Assembly: GCF_029167625.1 (NCBI RefSeq)
Contig: NZ_CP119145.1
Span: 496,001 to 560,000 of the forward strand
DNA length: 64,000 bases
Direction: 5' to 3'
Source of the DNA: Streptomyces sp. AM 4-1-1
Lineage (GTDB): Bacteria; Actinomycetota; Actinomycetes; Streptomycetales; Streptomycetaceae
The notes beneath the pieces were generated by a model, which saw nothing but the letters and a program-made list of their open reading frames with translations, did no database searches and was not told where the DNA came from. This document shows positions 36,365 to 48,700 of the stretch, piece by piece (within the stretch, counting starts at the first letter, position 1; each line of letters starts with the position of its first letter). A program made the position numbers and the translations under genes.

Positions 36365-39300
36365 GGTGGTCGCGCGCTGCGCGGCGAGCGGCGCGGGTGC
36401 GGTGGCGGTGCCGGTCAGCTCCGTGTGCAGGTGTCCGGCGAGGTCGGTGGCGGTCGGGTGGTCGAAGAGGGCGGCGACCGGCAGCTTGAGACCGGTCGCG
36501 GCGGCCAGCCGGTTGCGCAGCTCGACGGCGGTGATCGAGTCGAACCCGATGTCGCGCAGCGGTCGTCCCGGGTCCACCCGGCCCGCCGTGTCGTGACCGA
36601 GGACGGCGGCGGCCTCCGCGCTGATCAGGTCGACCAGCAGTCGGCGGCGCTCGGTGGCGGGCACGTCCGCGAGGCGGCGCCTCCAGCCGTCGGTGGCGCC
36701 CGTCGCGGTCGCCTCGGGTGTCCCGGTGGCGGCTTCCGGCAGGGCGCTCAGCAGCGCGCTGGGGCGTGCCGAGGTGAAGGCCGGGGCGAACCGCGCCCAG
36801 TCCACGTCCGCGACCACCACATGGGCCTCGTCGGTGTGCAGGGCCCGTCGAAGCTCCGCCAGCGCCGTCTCCGGGGCCATCGGGACGAGTCCGTGGCGGC
36901 GCAGCGCCGTGCCCGCGTCGCCGTGGGCCATGCCCGCGCCCGCCCACGGCCCCCACGCCACGGACACGCCGGCCAGTCCCCGGGCGCGGCGACGGGCCGC
37001 GAGCGCGTCCAGATGGGCGTTGGCCGCCGCGTAGGCCGCCTGCCCGCCGCTGCCCCAGGTTCCGGCGATCGAGGAGAACAGTACGAACGCGTCGAGCGGG
37101 CGGTCGCCGAGGAGCCCGTCCAGATGATCGGCTCCGGCCGCCTTGGCCGCCAGCTCGGCGGCGATTCCGGCCGGGGTGCACCGGGCCAGCGGGGTGTCGC
37201 TGACCAGACCGGCGGCGTGGTAGACCGCCCGGAGGTCCTCGTTCGCCGCGTCCAGCCCGGCCAGCAGCCGTGCGACGGCCTCCCGGTCGGCGACGTCACA
37301 GGCCACCACCGTCACGCGGGTCCCGGTCCGCTCCAGTTCGGCGGCGAGTTCGGCGGCGCCCGGGGCGTCGGGCCCCCGTCGGCCCGTCAGCACCAGGTGT
37401 TCCGCCCCGTCCTCGGCCAGCCAGTGCGCCAGCCGGGCGCCGAGTCCGCCCGTGCCGCCGGTCACCAGGACGGTGCCGCGACTGCGCCGGCCGTCCTCGG
37501 GGAGCGCCGGGGAGCCGGTGGCGCGCAGCAGTCGGCGGGCGAACAACCCTGCGGGGCGCACGGCCAGTTGGTCCTCCCCGGCGAGGGCGCCGGACAGGAC
37601 GGCGCACAGGGTGCGCAGGGCGGTGGCATCCGGGTCCCGGGGCAGGTCGACGAGTCCGCCCCAGCGGTCCGGGTGTTCCAGTGCGGCCACCCGGCCCAGT
37701 CCCCAGAGCTGCGCCCGCGCGGGTGACGGCGCCTCGGTGCGGTCGGTGCGTACCGCGCCCGTGGTGGCGCACCACAGCGGCGCGCCGTTGGCCGCGTCGC
37801 CGAGGGCCTGGACCAGGAGCAGCGTGAGCGCGGTGCCCGTCGCATCGTCGGCAGCGGACGGCGAGGAGACGGGGGACGGCGAGGAGACGGGGGACGGCGA
37901 GGAGACGGAGGACGGCGAGGAGACGGAGGGTGATGAGAAGGCCGGGGACAGGGAGGAGGCCGGGGACAGCAAGGACAGCACACCGTCCACCGGGCCGTGG
38001 AGCCGGTCGGCCAGTTCGGCACGTCCGGTTCCGGGCGCGACCGCGACGATGCGCACCTCGGCGCCGCACTCAGTCATCGCCCGCTCACAGGACCGGGCGA
38101 ACTCCCCTACCGGGTCCGGCTGTTCGGCATTCAGGCCACCTGCCCCCTCCATGGGACGCCCACGGCCTCCGGTGTCCTCGGGGATGACCAGCAGCCAGGT
38201 CCCGGTCAGCCGGGGGCCGGCCGGGACGGTGAGCGGCTGCCAGCCGATCCGGTAGCGCAGCCGGTCGGTGTCCGAGGGGGCAGGGGGCGCGGGCCGAGGC
38301 CAGAACGTCCGGTGCTGGAAGGGGTACGTGGGCAGCTCGACCCGGCGCACATCGGCGCCGCGCCACAGGGCCGGCCAGTCGACGTGCACGCCCCGTACGT
38401 ACAGCCGGGCCAGCGCGGCGACCGCCGACCGCGCCTCCGGCCTGCCCTTGACGAGCAGCGGCACGGCCTCGCAGCCCTCGAAGTCCGGCAGGCACTCGGG
38501 GACGAGGGCGCTGAGGACACCGCCCGGGCCGGTCTCCAGGAAGGTGGTGACCCCGTCGGCGCGCAGCCGCCGGACGCCGTCCAGGAACCGGACGGTGCCC
38601 CGGACGTGCGCCACCCAGTAGTCCGGCGAGGCCAGTTGCCCGGCGGTGGCGGGTTCACCGGTCAGATCTGAGATAACCGGGATGCGGGGTTCGTGGTAGG
38701 ACAGGTCCTCCGCGACCCGGCGGAACGCGTCGAGCATGGCGTCCGTCCGGGCGGAGTGGAAGGCGTGGCTCACGGTGAGCCGTTTGGTGCGGCGTCCGCG
38801 CGCGGCGAACTCCCGGGCGGCGGCCAGCACTGCGTCGGTGTCTCCGCTGAGCACCGTGGCGGCGGGCCCGTTGACGGCCGCGATCGAGACCGCTCCGTCG
38901 CCCAGCGCCTCACGCACCTCGGCCTCGGCCGCCTCGACGGCCACCATGGCGCCGCCCTCGGGCAGTTCGTCCATCAGCCGGCCCCGCGCGGCGACCAGGG
39001 CGCAGGCGTCGGCCAGGTCGAGCACCCCGGCGCAGTGGGCGGCGGCCAGTTCACCGACGGAGTGGCCGATCAGCGCGTCCGGCACGATTCCTCGGTGTTC
39101 GGCGAACCGGAACAGGGCGACTTCCAGGGCGAAGAGAGCGGGCTGGGTGTACCGGGTCCGGTCCAGCGACCGCGCGGGCTCGGTGTGCTCGGCGGCGAAC
39201 ATGATGTCGAGCAGCGGCAGGTCGAGGTGCGGGGCCAGATGGGCGAGTACGTCGTCGAGGGCGTCGGCGAAGACCGGCTCGTCCCGGTGGAGCCCGGCGC

Positions 39301-42300
39301 CCGCGGCGGCGAACTGGCTGCCCTGGCCCGGGAAGAGGAACGCCGTCCGGCCGGGAGTGCCTGCCTGGCCGGTGACCAGCCCGCTGTCCCGGCCGCCCTC
39401 GGCCAGCGCCGCGAGCGCGCGCCGCGTGGCGGCGGGGGTGGCGCCGATGACGGCCGCCCGGTGCTCCAGCGCGGCCCGCCCCGTCACGAGGGAGTGGGCG
39501 AGGTCCACCGGCCGGATGCCGGGGTGGGCGTCCAGATGTCCGCCCAGCCGGGCGGCCTGTGCCCGGAGGGCTTCCGGGCCGCGGGCGGACAGCAGCAGGG
39601 GCACCACGGCCGGGGCCGCCGGGGCACCGGGCCGCTCGTCCTCCGGTTCGGCGACCGGACCCCGTACACCCTCAACGACCCCCGGGCCCGTACCCGCGGT
39701 CCCCGGCCCGGACCCCGCGACTCCGGCACCCGCGGCGTCGTCCCCGGCTTCGGCGTCCTCGGGGGCCTGCTCCAGGATCACGTGCGCGTTGGTGCCGCTG
39801 ATACCGAACGCCGACACCCCGGCCCGGCGCGGCCGCCCGGTCTCCGGCCAGGCGATCCGTTCGGTGAGCAGACGCAGTCCCGCCGCCGACCAGTCGACGT
39901 GCGGGCTGGGCACCTCGGCGTGCAGTGTGCCGGGCAGCGTCGCCCCGCGTACCGCCAGCGCCATCTTGATCACCCCGGCCACCCCTGCCGCCGCCTGGGT
40001 GTGGCCGATGTTCGACTTGACGGAACCCAGCCACAGCGGACGGCCGGACGGCCGCTCGGCCCCGTACACCGCCTGGAGCGCCTGGGCCTCGATCGGGTCG
40101 CCCAGCCGGGTGCCCGTGCCGTGTGCCTCCACGGCGTCGACCTCGTCGGCGCGCAGTCCGGCGTCGGTGAGGGCGGCCCGGACGACCTGTTGCTGCGCCG
40201 GGCCGTTGGGGGCGGTCAGTCCGTTGCTGGCGCCGTCCTGGTTGACGGCGGTGCCGCGCACCACGGCGAGCACCCGGTGCCCTTCGCGGCGGGCGTCGGA
40301 CAGCCGCTCCAGCAGGAGCATGCCCACGCCCTCGGACCAGCTGGTGCCGTCGGCGCCGGCGGCGAACGCCTTGCACCGGCCGTCGGGGGCCAGTCCGCGC
40401 TGGCGGCTGAACTCGACGAACAGCCGGGGGGTGGACATCACCGTGACGCCACCGGCCAGGGCCTGCGCGCACTCGCCCCGCCGCAGCGCCTGCACCGCGA
40501 GGTGGAGGGTGACCAGGGACGAGGAGCACGCGGTGTCGACCGTGAGGGCGGGCCCCTCAAGGCCGAGCGCGTAGGAGACCCGGCCGGACATCACACTCGC
40601 GGTGTTGCCGGTCATCAGGTGTCCCTCGGACACGCCTGACACCCCGTCGAGCGTGGTCGAGTAGTCCTGTCCGTTGGTCCCGATGTACACGCCGACGGGC
40701 CGGCCGCGCAGCGACTCCGGGTCGACCCCGGCGTGTTCGACCGCCTCCCAGCAGGACTCCAGCAGGAGCCGCTGCTGCGGGTCCATGGCCAGCGCCTCGC
40801 GCGGCGACACCCCGAAGAAGTCCGCGTCGAAGCCCGCCATGTCGTGCAGGAAGCCGCCGCGCACGCTGTAGGTGGTGCCCGGCCGGTCGGGGTCGGGGTC
40901 GTAGAGGCGGGTGGTGTCCCAGCCCCGGTCGTCCGGCCAGTCGGTGATGACGTCCCGGCCGCTCACGAGGAGGTCCCAGAGGGCTTCCGGACCGTGCGCG
41001 CCTCCGGGGAACCGGCAGCCGATCCCGACGATCGCGATCGGTTCGTCGTCCGCGTGCGGCGCCGGGCCGCCGGTGGCCGGTACGGGCGCGGCGGCCGGTG
41101 CCGGGGCGTGCTCGTCGTGGAGCCGGTCGAGCAGATGGGCGGCGAGCGACCGCGGGGTGGGGTGGTCGAAGAGCAGGGTCGTGGGCAGCCGCAGTCCGGT
41201 GGCGGTGGCCAGCCGGTTGCGCAGTTCCACGGCGGTCAGCGAGTCGAAGCCGAGTTCCGCGAAGGCCCTGGCCGGGACGATCCCGGTGGCGGAGCCGTAC
41301 CGCAGTACGGCCGCGGCGTGGGCCTGGACCAGTTCGGTGAGGTGGCGGATGCGTTCGGCGGCGGGCAGCGCGGCCAGTTGGGCGGGCATCGGTGCGGCCG
41401 GGATGCCGGGTTCGTCCGCGGTCGGGGCGGTCGCCATGCCGGGCAGGCCGCTGAGCAGGGCGGTGGCGTGCAGACCGGTGCCGAGGGCGAAGCGGGGCCA
41501 GTCGACGTCGGCGACGACCGTCAGGTCCTCGCCGCCCTCGACCGCGGGGGCGAGGGCGCGTACGGCGAGGTCGGGTGCCATCCGGGTGATGCCCATGCCG
41601 CGCAGCCGGTCGGCGATCCGCTCCTCGACCATGCCGCCGCCCGCCCAGGCTCCCCAGGCGATCGCGGTGGCGGGCAGTCCGTCGGCCCGGCGTTCGGCGG
41701 CGAGGGCGTCGAGGGCCGCGTTGGCGGCGGCGTAGTTGCCCTGGCCCGCACTGCCGACCACACCCATCAGCGAGGAGAACACGACGAACGCGGACAGGCC
41801 GAGGCCCGAGGTGGCCTCGTGCAGATTGCGCGCGGCGGTGAGCTTCGCCCGCAGCACGGAGCTCATGCGTTCCGGGGTCAGGGCGTCCACGATCCCGTCG
41901 TCCAGGACCCCGGCCGCGTGCACGACGGCGGTGAGCGGGTACCTCTCCGGGATCGCGGCGACGACCGCCGCCACCGCGTCACGGTCGGCCGCGTCGCAGG
42001 CCGCGATGGTCACCTCCGCGCCGGACGCGGTGAGTTCCGCCCGCAGTTCGTCGGCGCCGGGAGCCGCCGGGCCCCTGCGGCCGATCAACAAGAGGTGCCG
42101 CGCGCCGAGTTCGGCGAGCCGGCGGGCGACCTGGGCGCCGACCCCGCCGGTTCCCCCGGTGACGAGCACCGTGCCGCGTGGCTGCCAGGACTCCCCCGGC
42201 GGGGTGCGCCGCGCCGCCGGGAGGAGCCGTCGGCCGTACACGCCGGAGGGCCGTACGGCGACCTGGTCCTCGTCGTCCACCTCGGCCAGGACCGCGCGGA

Positions 42301-45300
42301 GCCGGCCGGCGGATCGCGCGTCGAGGACGGGGGGCAGGTCGACGAGGCCGCCCCAGCGGTCCGGGTGTTCCAGGGCGACGGTACGGCCCAGTCCGGCGAC
42401 CGCCGCCTGGACCGGGCCCCGCCCCGGCCGCTCACCGGAGCCGGTCACGACGAGCCCCCGGGTGACGCACCAGAGGGGGGCGTCGAGCCCGGCGTCGCCC
42501 AGTGCCTGGGCGAGGGCGAGGGTCAGTGCGGCGGCGCCGGGCAGGTCGGGGTGGTCCGGGTGCGCGCGGTCCTCCTCGGCGAGCAGGGACAGCACCCCGG
42601 CCACCGGCCGGTCGGCGACGGCGGCGCGGACCAGCCCGGCCAGCGACCGCCGGTCGTGTCCGGGGCCGGACAGGGTGACGGTGACCAGATCGGTTCCGGC
42701 GGCGGTGAGGGCGTCCACCACATCGGCGCCGAGTCCGGGCGCGGGGACCACGGCCAGCCACCGGCCGGGGGGCGGGCCGGCCGGGCCCAGGGAGAGGGGC
42801 TGCCAGCCGATCCGGTGGCTCCAGGCATCGGCGTGCCTGCCGAGCGCCCGTTCGCCGCGCCACGCGGTCAGCGCGGGCAGCACCCGGTCCAGCGCGTCGC
42901 GGTCGACCCGCAGGGTGTCGGCGAGTTCCGCCGGGTCCCGCCGTTCCACCTCGGCCCACAGCTCGTCGTCGGCCCCGGTGCCGGTCGCGGCCGGGTCGGG
43001 CTCGGGCAGCCAGTAGTGGCTGTGCTGGAAGGGGTAGCCGGGCAGCTCGGTCACCCGGGCTCCGGTCCCGGCGAAGGCCGCCGCCCAGTCGACCACGAGT
43101 CCGTGGGTGTGTGCCTCCCCGACCGAGCGCAGCATTCGCCGCGCTCCGCCGTCGTCGCGCCGCAGCGAGCCCAGCACGGTCGCCTCGGCGCCGTTGTCCT
43201 CCACGGTCTCCTGGATCGCGGTGGTCAGTACGGGGTGCGGGCTGACCTCGATGAACGCGGTGTAGCCCGAGGCGGCGAGGGCCCGGACGGCGGGTTCGAA
43301 GGCCACGGTCCCGCGGAGGTTGCGGTACCAGTGGTCCGCGTCCATCCCGGCCGCGTCCAGCCAGCCGCCGTCGCCCACCGTGGTGTAGAGCGGGACGTGG
43401 CCGTCGGCGGGGCGCAGTCCGGCCAGCGCTTCCAGGAGCGGGTCGCGGATCTCCTCGACGTGGGCGGAGTGCGAGGCGTAGTCGACGTCGATCCGGCGGG
43501 CGCGTACCCCGGCCGTCCCGCAGTGGGTGAGGAGTTCCCGCAGTGCGTCGGGGTCGCCGGACACCACGGCCGACGTCGGTCCGTTGACCGCGGCGACGGA
43601 CAGCCGGCCGGACCACGGCGCGACGAGTGCGGTGACCCGGTCGCCCGGCAGCGCCACCGACACCATGCCGCCGCGTCCGGCGAGCGCGCCGATCGCCCGG
43701 CTGCGCAGGGCCACCACCTTGGCGCCGTCCTCCAGGGTCAGGGCGCCCGCGACGACGGCGGCGGCGATCTCGCCCTGGCTGTGGCCCAGTACGGCGTCCG
43801 GCGTCACTCCGAAGGACCGCCACACCTCGGCGAGCGACACCATCACCGCGAACAGCGCGGGCTGCACCACGTCGACCCGGTCCCAGGTGCGGCCGGAGCG
43901 GATCGCCTCGGTCGGCGACCGGTCGGTGTGCGGGGCGAGGGCCTGTTCGCACTCGGCCATCCGGGCCGCGAAGACGGGTGACTCGTCGAGGAGTTCGCGT
44001 GCCATGCCGGTCCACTGGGAGCCCTGGCCGGGGAAGACGAACACGACGGGGCCCGTGCCGGACGCCTCGCCCGCCACGACGTCCGGGCCGGGTTCGGCGG
44101 CGGCGAGTGCGGAGAGCCCTTCCGCCAGCTCCGTCCGGTCGCCCACGAGGACCGCCCGGTGCACGAACGTGGAACGGGCCGTGACCAGGGTGTGCCCGAT
44201 GTCGCGCGGCTCCGGTCCGCCGTCCGCGCGCAGGACCGGCAGCAGCCGGCGGGCCTGGTCCCGCAACGCCTCGGCGGTGCGGGCCGAGAGGACCAGCGGC
44301 AGTGGGGCGGTGGTGTCGGTGGCGGGTCGGTGGTCGTCGGTGGGAGGTGGTTCCTCCAGCACGACATGCGCGTTGGTCCCACTGATCCCGAACGAGGACA
44401 CCGCCGCACGACGCGGACCCTCACCCCGCTCCCACACCCGCGCCTCGGACAACAACTCCACACCACCCGAAGCCCAGTCCACAAAAGGCGACGGCTCCTC
44501 CACATACAACGTACGAGGCAACACCCCGAACCGCATCGCCAACACCATCTTGATCACACCAGCCACACCCGCAGCCGCCTGCGCATGACCAATATTCGAC
44601 TTCAACGACCCCAACCACAAAGGACGCCCACCCGACCGCTCACGCCCATACGTCTCCAACAACGCCTGAGCCTCCACCGGATCACCCAAACGCGTCCCCG
44701 TCCCATGCCCCTCCACCACATCCACACCCGCACCCGACAAACCCGCCGACGCCAACGCCGCACGAATCACCCGCCGCTGCGCCACCCCACTCGGCGCCGT
44801 CAACCCATTCGACGCACCATCCTGATTCACCGCGGAACCCCGCACCACCGCCAACACCCGATGCCCACGACGCACCGCATCCGACAACCGCTCCACCACC
44901 AACAAACCCACACCCTCAGCCCACCCCGTACCATCCGCCCCCACACCGAACGAACGACACCGACCATCCACCGACAAACCCCGCTGCCGACTGAACTCCA
45001 CAAACGTCCCCGGCGACGACATCACCGTCACCCCACCCGCCAACGCCAACGAACACTCCCCCGCACGCAACGACTGCACCGCCAGATGCAACGCCACCAA
45101 CGACGAAGAACACGCCGTATCCACCGTCACCGCAGGACCCTCAAGCCCCAACGAAAACGACACCCGACCCGACAACACACTCCCCGCCCCACCCGTCAGA
45201 CGGTGTCCGTCGGTCTCGCCGGCCGAGTGGTGGAGCCGGGGCCCGTAGTCGTGATACATGATTCCGGCGAACACTCCGGTGGGGGTGGAACGGAGCGAGC

Positions 45301-45730
45301 GCGGATCGATCCCGGCCCGTTCCACCGCCTCCCACGCCGTCTCCAGGAACACCCGCTGCTGCGGATCCATCGCCAACGCCTCACGCGGCGAAATACCGAA
45401 GAACTCAGCGTCGAAACCCGCCGCATCATGCAGGAAACCCCCCTCCCGCACATACGACTTCCCCACCCGGTCCGGGTCCGGATCGAACAACCCCTCCAGA
45501 TCCCAGCCCCGGTCCACCGGAAACCCCGAAACACCGTCCCCACCCGACGCCACCAGATCCCACAGATCCTCCGGCGACGACACACCCCCCGGCAACCGGC
45601 ACGCCATCCCCACGATCACCACGGGTTCCTGCGCGGACGCCAGCAGGCGCTGGTTCTCCTTGCGCAGGCGGGTGGTCTCCTTGAGCGCGTCCCGCAGGGC
45701 CTCGACTATTGCTTCGGACGACGTGGTCAT
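31349..45730 (-). CDS. Modular type I polyketide synthase, gene B (modules 2-4)
   Basis: 4793-residue trimodular PKS. The start is the ATG at 45730-45728 ([19 protein letters not shown]), preceded by GGAAGGGG and overlapping gene A's TGA by four bases (ATGA). The frame is open for a further 1.1 kb upstream, but that lies inside gene A in another frame. Order: docking coiled coil, KS-AT-KR-ACP three times, C-terminal docking tail ending NNFGTV. The last KR is degenerate. The docking coil is of a different sequence type from those of genes C-E ([21 protein letters not shown]), fitting the distinct tail of gene A. Stop at 31351-31349. Confidence 0.97.
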   Translation of the reverse strand: MTTSSEAIVEALRDALKETTRLRKENQRLLASAQEPVVIVGMACRLPGGVSSPEDLWDLVASGGDGVSGFPVDRGWDLEGLFDPDPDRVGKSYVREGGFLHDAAGFDAEFFGISPREALAMDPQQRVFLETAWEAVERAGIDPRSLRSTPTGVFAGIMYHDYGPRLHHSAGETDGHRLTGGAGSVLSGRVSFSLGLEGPAVTVDTACSSSLVALHLAVQSLRAGECSLALAGGVTVMSSPGTFVEFSRQRGLSVDGRCRSFGVGADGTGWAEGVGLLVVERLSDAVRRGHRVLAVVRGSAVNQDGASNGLTAPSGVAQRRVIRAALASAGLSGAGVDVVEGHGTGTRLGDPVEAQALLETYGRERSGGRPLWLGSLKSNIGHAQAAAGVAGVIKMVLAMRFGVLPRTLYVEEPSPFVDWASGGVELLSEARVWERGEGPRRAAVSSFGISGTNAHVVLEEPPPTDDHRPATDTTAPLPLVLSARTAEALRDQARRLLPVLRADGGPEPRDIGHTLVTARSTFVHRAVLVGDRTELAEGLSALAAAEPGPDVVAGEASGTGPVVFVFPGQGSQWTGMARELLDESPVFAARMAECEQALAPHTDRSPTEAIRSGRTWDRVDVVQPALFAVMVSLAEVWRSFGVTPDAVLGHSQGEIAAAVVAGALTLEDGAKVVALRSRAIGALAGRGGMVSVALPGDRVTALVAPWSGRLSVAAVNGPTSAVVSGDPDALRELLTHCGTAGVRARRIDVDYASHSAHVEEIRDPLLEALAGLRPADGHVPLYTTVGDGGWLDAAGMDADHWYRNLRGTVAFEPAVRALAASGYTAFIEVSPHPVLTTAIQETVEDNGAEATVLGSLRRDDGGARRMLRSVGEAHTHGLVVDWAAAFAGTGARVTELPGYPFQHSHYWLPEPDPAATGTGADDELWAEVERRDPAELADTLRVDRDALDRVLPALTAWRGERALGRHADAWSHRIGWQPLSLGPAGPPPGRWLAVVPAPGLGADVVDALTAAGTDLVTVTLSGPGHDRRSLAGLVRAAVADRPVAGVLSLLAEEDRAHPDHPDLPGAAALTLALAQALGDAGLDAPLWCVTRGLVVTGSGERPGRGPVQAAVAGLGRTVALEHPDRWGGLVDLPPVLDARSAGRLRAVLAEVDDEDQVAVRPSGVYGRRLLPAARRTPPGESWQPRGTVLVTGGTGGVGAQVARRLAELGARHLLLIGRRGPAAPGADELRAELTASGAEVTIAACDAADRDAVAAVVAAIPERYPLTAVVHAAGVLDDGIVDALTPERMSSVLRAKLTAARNLHEATSGLGLSAFVVFSSLMGVVGSAGQGNYAAANAALDALAAERRADGLPATAIAWGAWAGGGMVEERIADRLRGMGITRMAPDLAVRALAPAVEGGEDLTVVADVDWPRFALGTGLHATALLSGLPGMATAPTADEPGIPAAPMPAQLAALPAAERIRHLTELVQAHAAAVLRYGSATGIVPARAFAELGFDSLTAVELRNRLATATGLRLPTTLLFDHPTPRSLAAHLLDRLHDEHAPAPAAAPVPATGGPAPHADDEPIAIVGIGCRFPGGAHGPEALWDLLVSGRDVITDWPDDRGWDTTRLYDPDPDRPGTTYSVRGGFLHDMAGFDADFFGVSPREALAMDPQQRLLLESCWEAVEHAGVDPESLRGRPVGVYIGTNGQDYSTTLDGVSGVSEGHLMTGNTASVMSGRVSYALGLEGPALTVDTACSSSLVTLHLAVQALRRGECAQALAGGVTVMSTPRLFVEFSRQRGLAPDGRCKAFAAGADGTSWSEGVGMLLLERLSDARREGHRVLAVVRGTAVNQDGASNGLTAPNGPAQQQVVRAALTDAGLRADEVDAVEAHGTGTRLGDPIEAQALQAVYGAERPSGRPLWLGSVKSNIGHTQAAAGVAGVIKMALAVRGATLPGTLHAEVPSPHVDWSAAGLRLLTERIAWPETGRPRRAGVSAFGISGTNAHVILEQAPEDAEAGDDAAGAGVAGSGPGTAGTGPGVVEGVRGPVAEPEDERPGAPAAPAVVPLLLSARGPEALRAQAARLGGHLDAHPGIRPVDLAHSLVTGRAALEHRAAVIGATPAATRRALAALAEGGRDSGLVTGQAGTPGRTAFLFPGQGSQFAAAGAGLHRDEPVFADALDDVLAHLAPHLDLPLLDIMFAAEHTEPARSLDRTRYTQPALFALEVALFRFAEHRGIVPDALIGHSVGELAAAHCAGVLDLADACALVAARGRLMDELPEGGAMVAVEAAEAEVREALGDGAVSIAAVNGPAATVLSGDTDAVLAAAREFAARGRRTKRLTVSHAFHSARTDAMLDAFRRVAEDLSYHEPRIPVISDLTGEPATAGQLASPDYWVAHVRGTVRFLDGVRRLRADGVTTFLETGPGGVLSALVPECLPDFEGCEAVPLLVKGRPEARSAVAALARLYVRGVHVDWPALWRGADVRRVELPTYPFQHRTFWPRPAPPAPSDTDRLRYRIGWQPLTVPAGPRLTGTWLLVIPEDTGGRGRPMEGAGGLNAEQPDPVGEFARSCERAMTECGAEVRIVAVAPGTGRAELADRLHGPVDGVLSLLSPASSLSPAFSSPSVSSPSSVSSPSPVSSPSPVSSPSAADDATGTALTLLLVQALGDAANGAPLWCATTGAVRTDRTEAPSPARAQLWGLGRVAALEHPDRWGGLVDLPRDPDATALRTLCAVLSGALAGEDQLAVRPAGLFARRLLRATGSPALPEDGRRSRGTVLVTGGTGGLGARLAHWLAEDGAEHLVLTGRRGPDAPGAAELAAELERTGTRVTVVACDVADREAVARLLAGLDAANEDLRAVYHAAGLVSDTPLARCTPAGIAAELAAKAAGADHLDGLLGDRPLDAFVLFSSIAGTWGSGGQAAYAAANAHLDALAARRRARGLAGVSVAWGPWAGAGMAHGDAGTALRRHGLVPMAPETALAELRRALHTDEAHVVVADVDWARFAPAFTSARPSALLSALPEAATGTPEATATGATDGWRRRLADVPATERRRLLVDLISAEAAAVLGHDTAGRVDPGRPLRDIGFDSITAVELRNRLAAATGLKLPVAALFDHPTATDLAGHLHTELTGTATAPAPLAAQRATTAEPLAIVAMACRFPAGVRSPEDLWKLVAEGTDAVTELPTDRGWDLAALYDPDPDHPGTFYAAGGGFLDGAGEFDAGFFGISPREALAMDPQQRLLLETSWEALERAGIDPASVRGTRGGVFVGVASQGYGTGPLAATDDVEGHLLSGNVTSVASGRVAYTLGIEGPAVTVDTACSSSLVALHLAGQSLRAGECSFALVGGAAVMAGPDVFVEFSRQRGLSPDGRCRSFGDGANGTGWGEGVGMLLVERLSDARREGHPVLAVVRGTAVNQDGASNGLTAPNGLAQQRVVRQALANAGLTAGDIDLVEAHGTGTVLGDPVEAQALLATYGQDRPAGRPLWLGSLKSNIGHTQAAAGAAGVIKTVLAMRHGLLPRTLHAHEATTGVDWSAGTVRLLTEARPWEVTDGHPRRAGVSSFGMSGTNAHVLLEEAPARVPAPGTDTSSAPAPDSSTSSVPGPATGSGPADAPATETSAREPSAAVPWLLSARSPAALRDQARRLLTHLTGSQEPFAAPAEVARALATTRTAFEHRAVVIGHGREDLLRSLADLADGTAAPGAVVGDGPADAVRTVFVFPGQGSQWAGMAVELLDSVPEFADRIDACERALARHVDWSLTGVLRGAPGAPSLDRVDVVQPALFAVMVALAEQWRAAGLRPDAVVGHSQGEIAAACVAGALTLDDAATVVALRSRALRRLSGEGGMVSLAVPEARARELLAPHGDMLCVAAVNGPDAVVVAGEPAALDALLDACERDGVRARRLPVDYAAHSAQVARVREELLTALAAVRPGPCDIPMYSTVTGERLDGTLLDADYWYRNLREPVAFARTTDTLLGAGFGLFVEVSPHPGLTMGVEGTAEARAAAVGADATARPATAIGTLRRDDAGRTRLLTSLAEAWTRGAAVNWSEVLDPAVPGVPPAALPTYAFRRDRYWLPTPGRAAAARPADAPGRPEQDRFWDAVDSGDPDVLAAAIGAGPDAVPQGFGPALREVLPVLSGWRRAHRDAAAVRSSGYRTRWQPLPDASAAPPAGDWLLVVPAQHTDDPLVTACRAAVELGGARATAVTVPPGGDADGITRTLSAALTGPPAGVLSLLALDERPTSGPDSAPGGLAATLELLRALGAPADPGAPGGEAPLWCVTRGAVAAVPGEPLTHPAQAQLWGLGQVIGLEQPQRWGGLIDLPPEPDSAVVRRLATALAGGYDEDRLALRSEGSHVHRLVRAAEPVGPATRPWSPEGGTALVTGCPEELGAEIARWLARRGADHVVLAVDSAEATATGRATEGPGDRDPFRRLKEELASLGTELTGVELGPADRADPAGPDALAVLLAALPADRPPTTVVHLARVPGTGASLAELTTAGIDDALRSTVTAVRGLDSLLGDDEPSALAVLFPLGGVWGAARQGAATAAYAGLEAVVRQRADRGARGLTLALGGQDPEAVDVEGPVTPETVTGMLQRLLERDGSGAVAADIHWDRIVASVPTPRRLRLLRELPEVEAASKAAADEPGTPAAELAERLAPLDEPARRRLLLDLVTGHAAAILGRTGRQALQPDQAFSAVGFDSMLAVRFRNRLRAATGLPLAATVTFDHPTPAALTGHLYEGLCPASGPVSGALAELERLEEALAAVGPDAEGAEDVGVRLQELLRRWAERALPPDAANRPDALESASADELFELLDNNFGTV
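36365..41049 (-). other. PKS module 3: KS-AT(malonyl)-KR(A)-ACP
   Basis: KS Cys1735 in DTACSSS. AT Ser2224 in GHSVGE and HAFH at about 2322: malonyl-CoA. No [12 protein letters not shown], no LDD (GLVSDT instead), Trp eight residues before Tyr2900 ([15 protein letters not shown]): A-type, L-hydroxyl. ACP Ser3065 in GFDSI. The structural half of the KR carries a Ser/Pro-rich repeat (37857-37930). The hydroxyl made here corresponds to the position acylated with fumarate in bafilomycin C1 or glycosylated in concanamycin. Confidence 0.88.
37857..37930 (-). repeat. 18-bp tandem repeat in KR of module 3
   Basis: About four copies of GACGGCGAGGAGACGGGG (plus strand) encode SPSPVS repeats in the structural half of the KR, in a longer Ser/Pro-rich insertion. 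Confidence 0.9.
41050..45730 (-). other. PKS module 2: KS-AT(methylmalonyl)-KR(B)-ACP
   Basis: KS Cys207 in DTACSSS; the KS is almost identical at DNA level to that of module 1 except for one loop (about 45203-45263). AT Ser651 in GHSQGE and YASH at about 751: methylmalonyl-CoA. No [15 protein letters not shown] (B-type), Tyr1333 in NYAAAN. ACP Ser1497 in GFDSL. Expected unit: methyl branch, with a hydroxyl on the carbon next to the starter-derived alkene; in plecomacrolides this oxygen closes the tetrahydropyran. Confidence 0.88.
44311..45622 (-). repeat. Long repeat R2, copy a (KS of module 2)
   Basis: Matches 50169-51483 in the module 1 KS in two blocks: 44311-45202, with no difference found by eye, and 45264-45622, with a few differences. 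Between them about 60 bases diverge completely. Codon use (TTG, TGT, TCT, GGT) departs from the flanking sequence in the same way as repeat R1. Confidence 0.95.
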
Positions 45731-48700
45731 GCTTTGCCCCTTCCGGGCTCGGGGGACTCGACGCCTTCGCGTGCCATGCGGATCAGGTCGGCGACATCCA
45801 TGCCGTCGATGAGGTCGTCCTCCCCGGCGCGCTCCGCGCCCGGTGCCTCGGGGGGTTCGTCGTGGGCGGGGTCCGGGCCGAGGAGCGCCAGCAGTCCCGG
45901 CAGCAGGCCGGCCCCGCGGATGCGGTCCACGGGCAGGGCGGCGAGTTCCCGCCGGAACCTGGCCTCGTTCAGTACGGTCCCGCCGGCGTCGCCGTCCGGC
46001 CGGGGGGCGGCTTCCGTCGCGCTTTCGGGCAGCAGCTCGGCCCGTAGGCGAGCGGCCAGTTGAAGGGGGGTGGGGTGTTCGAAGACGACGGTCGCGGCCA
46101 GCCGCAGCCCGGTCGCCCGGTTGAGCCGGTTGCGGAGTTCGATGACGGTGAGCGAGTCCGCCCCGAGCGCCTTGAACGTCCGGTCCGCGTCGACCGTGGC
46201 CACACCGTCGTGGTCGAGGACGGCGGCCGCCTCGGCCCGTACGAGATCGAGCAGTGCGCGGTCCTGGTCGGCGGGGTCCAGTCCGGTGAGCCGCCGGACC
46301 AGCCCGGCGTCCGGTCCGGCGCCCCCGGCGGAGGCGGGCGTGACCGTGGGGCGCGCGGTCCCGGTACGGAACAACCCGCGCAGCAGACGCGGCGGTTCGG
46401 TGCCGCGCGCCGCGGGCCCCGTGGTGTCCAGGGCCAGTGGTACGAGAGCGGGGGCGCCGAGCGCCACGGCCTCGTCGAAGAGCCGCAGCCCTGGTACGGG
46501 GGCCAGGGGGCGCATCCCGGAGCGGGCGAATCTGGCCCGGTCGGCGTCGGCGAGTTCTTCCGCCATGCCGCCTTCCGCCCAGGGGCCCCAGGCCAGTGCT
46601 CCGGCTGCCAGTCCGTGGGCGCCGCGGTGGTGTGCCAGGGCGTCCAGGAACGTGTTGGCCGCCGCGTAGTTGGCCTGCCCCGCGCCGCCCACCAGGCCCT
46701 GCACGGAGGAGAAGAGGACGAACGCGGTGAGGTCCATGTCCTGGGTCAGCCGGTGCAGGTTCCAGGCGCCGTCCACCTTCGGCCGGAGCACGGTGTCGGT
46801 CCGTTCCGGGGTCAGCGCGGCCAGCACTCCGTCGTCCAGGACGCCCGCCGCGTGCACGACACCGGTCAGCGGCCACTTCGGGCCGATACCGGCGAGGAGT
46901 TCCGCGAGGGCCGGCCGGTCGGCGGCGTCGCAGGCCACGACGGTGGCCTCGGCCCCCAGCCCGGCCAGCTCGGCCACCAGCTCGGCCGCTCCCGGGGCCC
47001 GGTCCCCCCGGCGGCCGGCCAGCAGCAGCTGCCGGACGCCGTGTTCGGTGACCAGGTGGCGGGCCACCAGGGCGCCCAGCGCCCCGGTCCCGCCCGTGAT
47101 CAGTACGGTGCCGTCGGGGCCCCAGGGCCCGGTGCGGTCCTGCGCCTCGGGTCCGCGCCGGACCGGCACCGCCCGAGGTGCCAGGAACACACCGTCGCGT
47201 AAGGCGAGTTGAGGCTCGCCACCGGCCAGTGCGGCGGCCAGCTCCCGGGGTGGGGGCAGCGGCGCGCCGGGTGCGGTGTCGAGGTCGAGCAGCACGATCC
47301 GGTCGGGGTTCTCCGTCTGGGCGGACCGCAGCAGTCCCCAGACGGCCGCGCGGGCCAGGTCGGGCACGTCGACGGGGACGGCCCGGTCCGCGTTCCCGTC
47401 CGGGGTGCGGGGCGCGGCGACCGCGCCCCGGGTGACGACGACCAGCCGGGAGGCGGCGAACCGCTCGTCCGCGAGCCAGCCGCGTGCCAGGGCCAGCGCC
47501 TGGTGGGTGGCGGTGCGGACCGTCGCCGGGAGGTCGGGGTCGTCGCCCGCGGGGTACGCCGGGCGGGTGTAGGGGGCCAGGACCAGATCCGGCGCGGCCG
47601 TGCCCGCGGACAGCGCCCCGACCAGCGACTCCAGGTCCTCGTACGTCCTGGGCGCCGTCGTCCCGTCCGCCAGGACGGTGGCGGGGTCTCCGAGCACCGC
47701 CCAGGACACGGAGGACCGGGCGGGGCCCGGGGGGACGGGCTCCCAGTCGATCCGCAGGAGCGAGGCGACCGGCCCGCCCCCGGCCGGTCCGAGCCGGTCG
47801 GCGGTGACCGGCCGCCGGGCGAGCGAGGCGACCGAGGCGACCGGGCGCCCCGTGTCGTCGGTCAGGCTCAGGGAGACCGCGTCCGGGCCGACCGGGGTCA
47901 GCCGTACCCTGGCCGCGGACGCCCCGGGGCGGTACAGCCGCACCCCGCTCCAGACGAACGGCAGATGTGTTCCCCGGCCGCCCGGCAGCGCGCCCAGTTC
48001 GATGGCGTGCAGGGCCGAGTCGAGCAGCGCGGGGTGCAGGCCGAAACCGTCCGTCCGGCCCGTTTGCCCTTCGCCCAGGGCGAGTTCGGCGAAGACCTCG
48101 TCACCGCGCCGCCAGGCCGCCCGCAGCCCCCGGAACGCCGGCCCGTAGCCGAAACCCTGCCGGGCCAGCGTGTCGTACCAGCCGTCGAGGTCCACCGCCA
48201 CGGCGCCGGGCACCGGCCAGTCGGCGTCCGGGGCGGCGACCGTCCCGGACGCGACGGTCGCCGCCCCGGACGCACCGCCGGCTCCGGCGACTCCGGCGAC
48301 TCCGGCAACTCCGAGCCCACCAGCCTCGTCGCCCGGTCCACCCGGTCCACCCGGTCCACCCGGGGCCAGTGTTCCGCTCGCGTGCCGGGTCCAGCCGTCG
48401 TCCGACGACACCGTCGACACCACGCCCCCGGGGATGGCGCCAGGGGCGTCCCCGTCGGGCCTGGCGTGCACGGTCAGCGTCCGCAGCCCGTTCCCGTCCG
48501 GCCCGCCGACCAGGACCTGTACCTGGAGCGCGCCCTTCTCCGGCAGTTCCAGCGGCGCCTCCAGGGTGAGTTCCGCCAGCTCCTCGTACCCGGCGAGCCC
48601 GGCGGCCTGGAGCGCCAGTTCCAGCAGACCGGTCCCCGGGAAGAGGACCCGGCCCAGCACGGTGTGGTCGGCGAGCCAGGGCTGGGTCTCCACCGACAAC

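Noticed and set aside
45731..46876. Extension of gene B upstream of its ATG
   Set aside because: This part is another frame of gene A's KR-ACP region; the MTTSSEAI start has GGAAGGGG and a four-base stop/start overlap.
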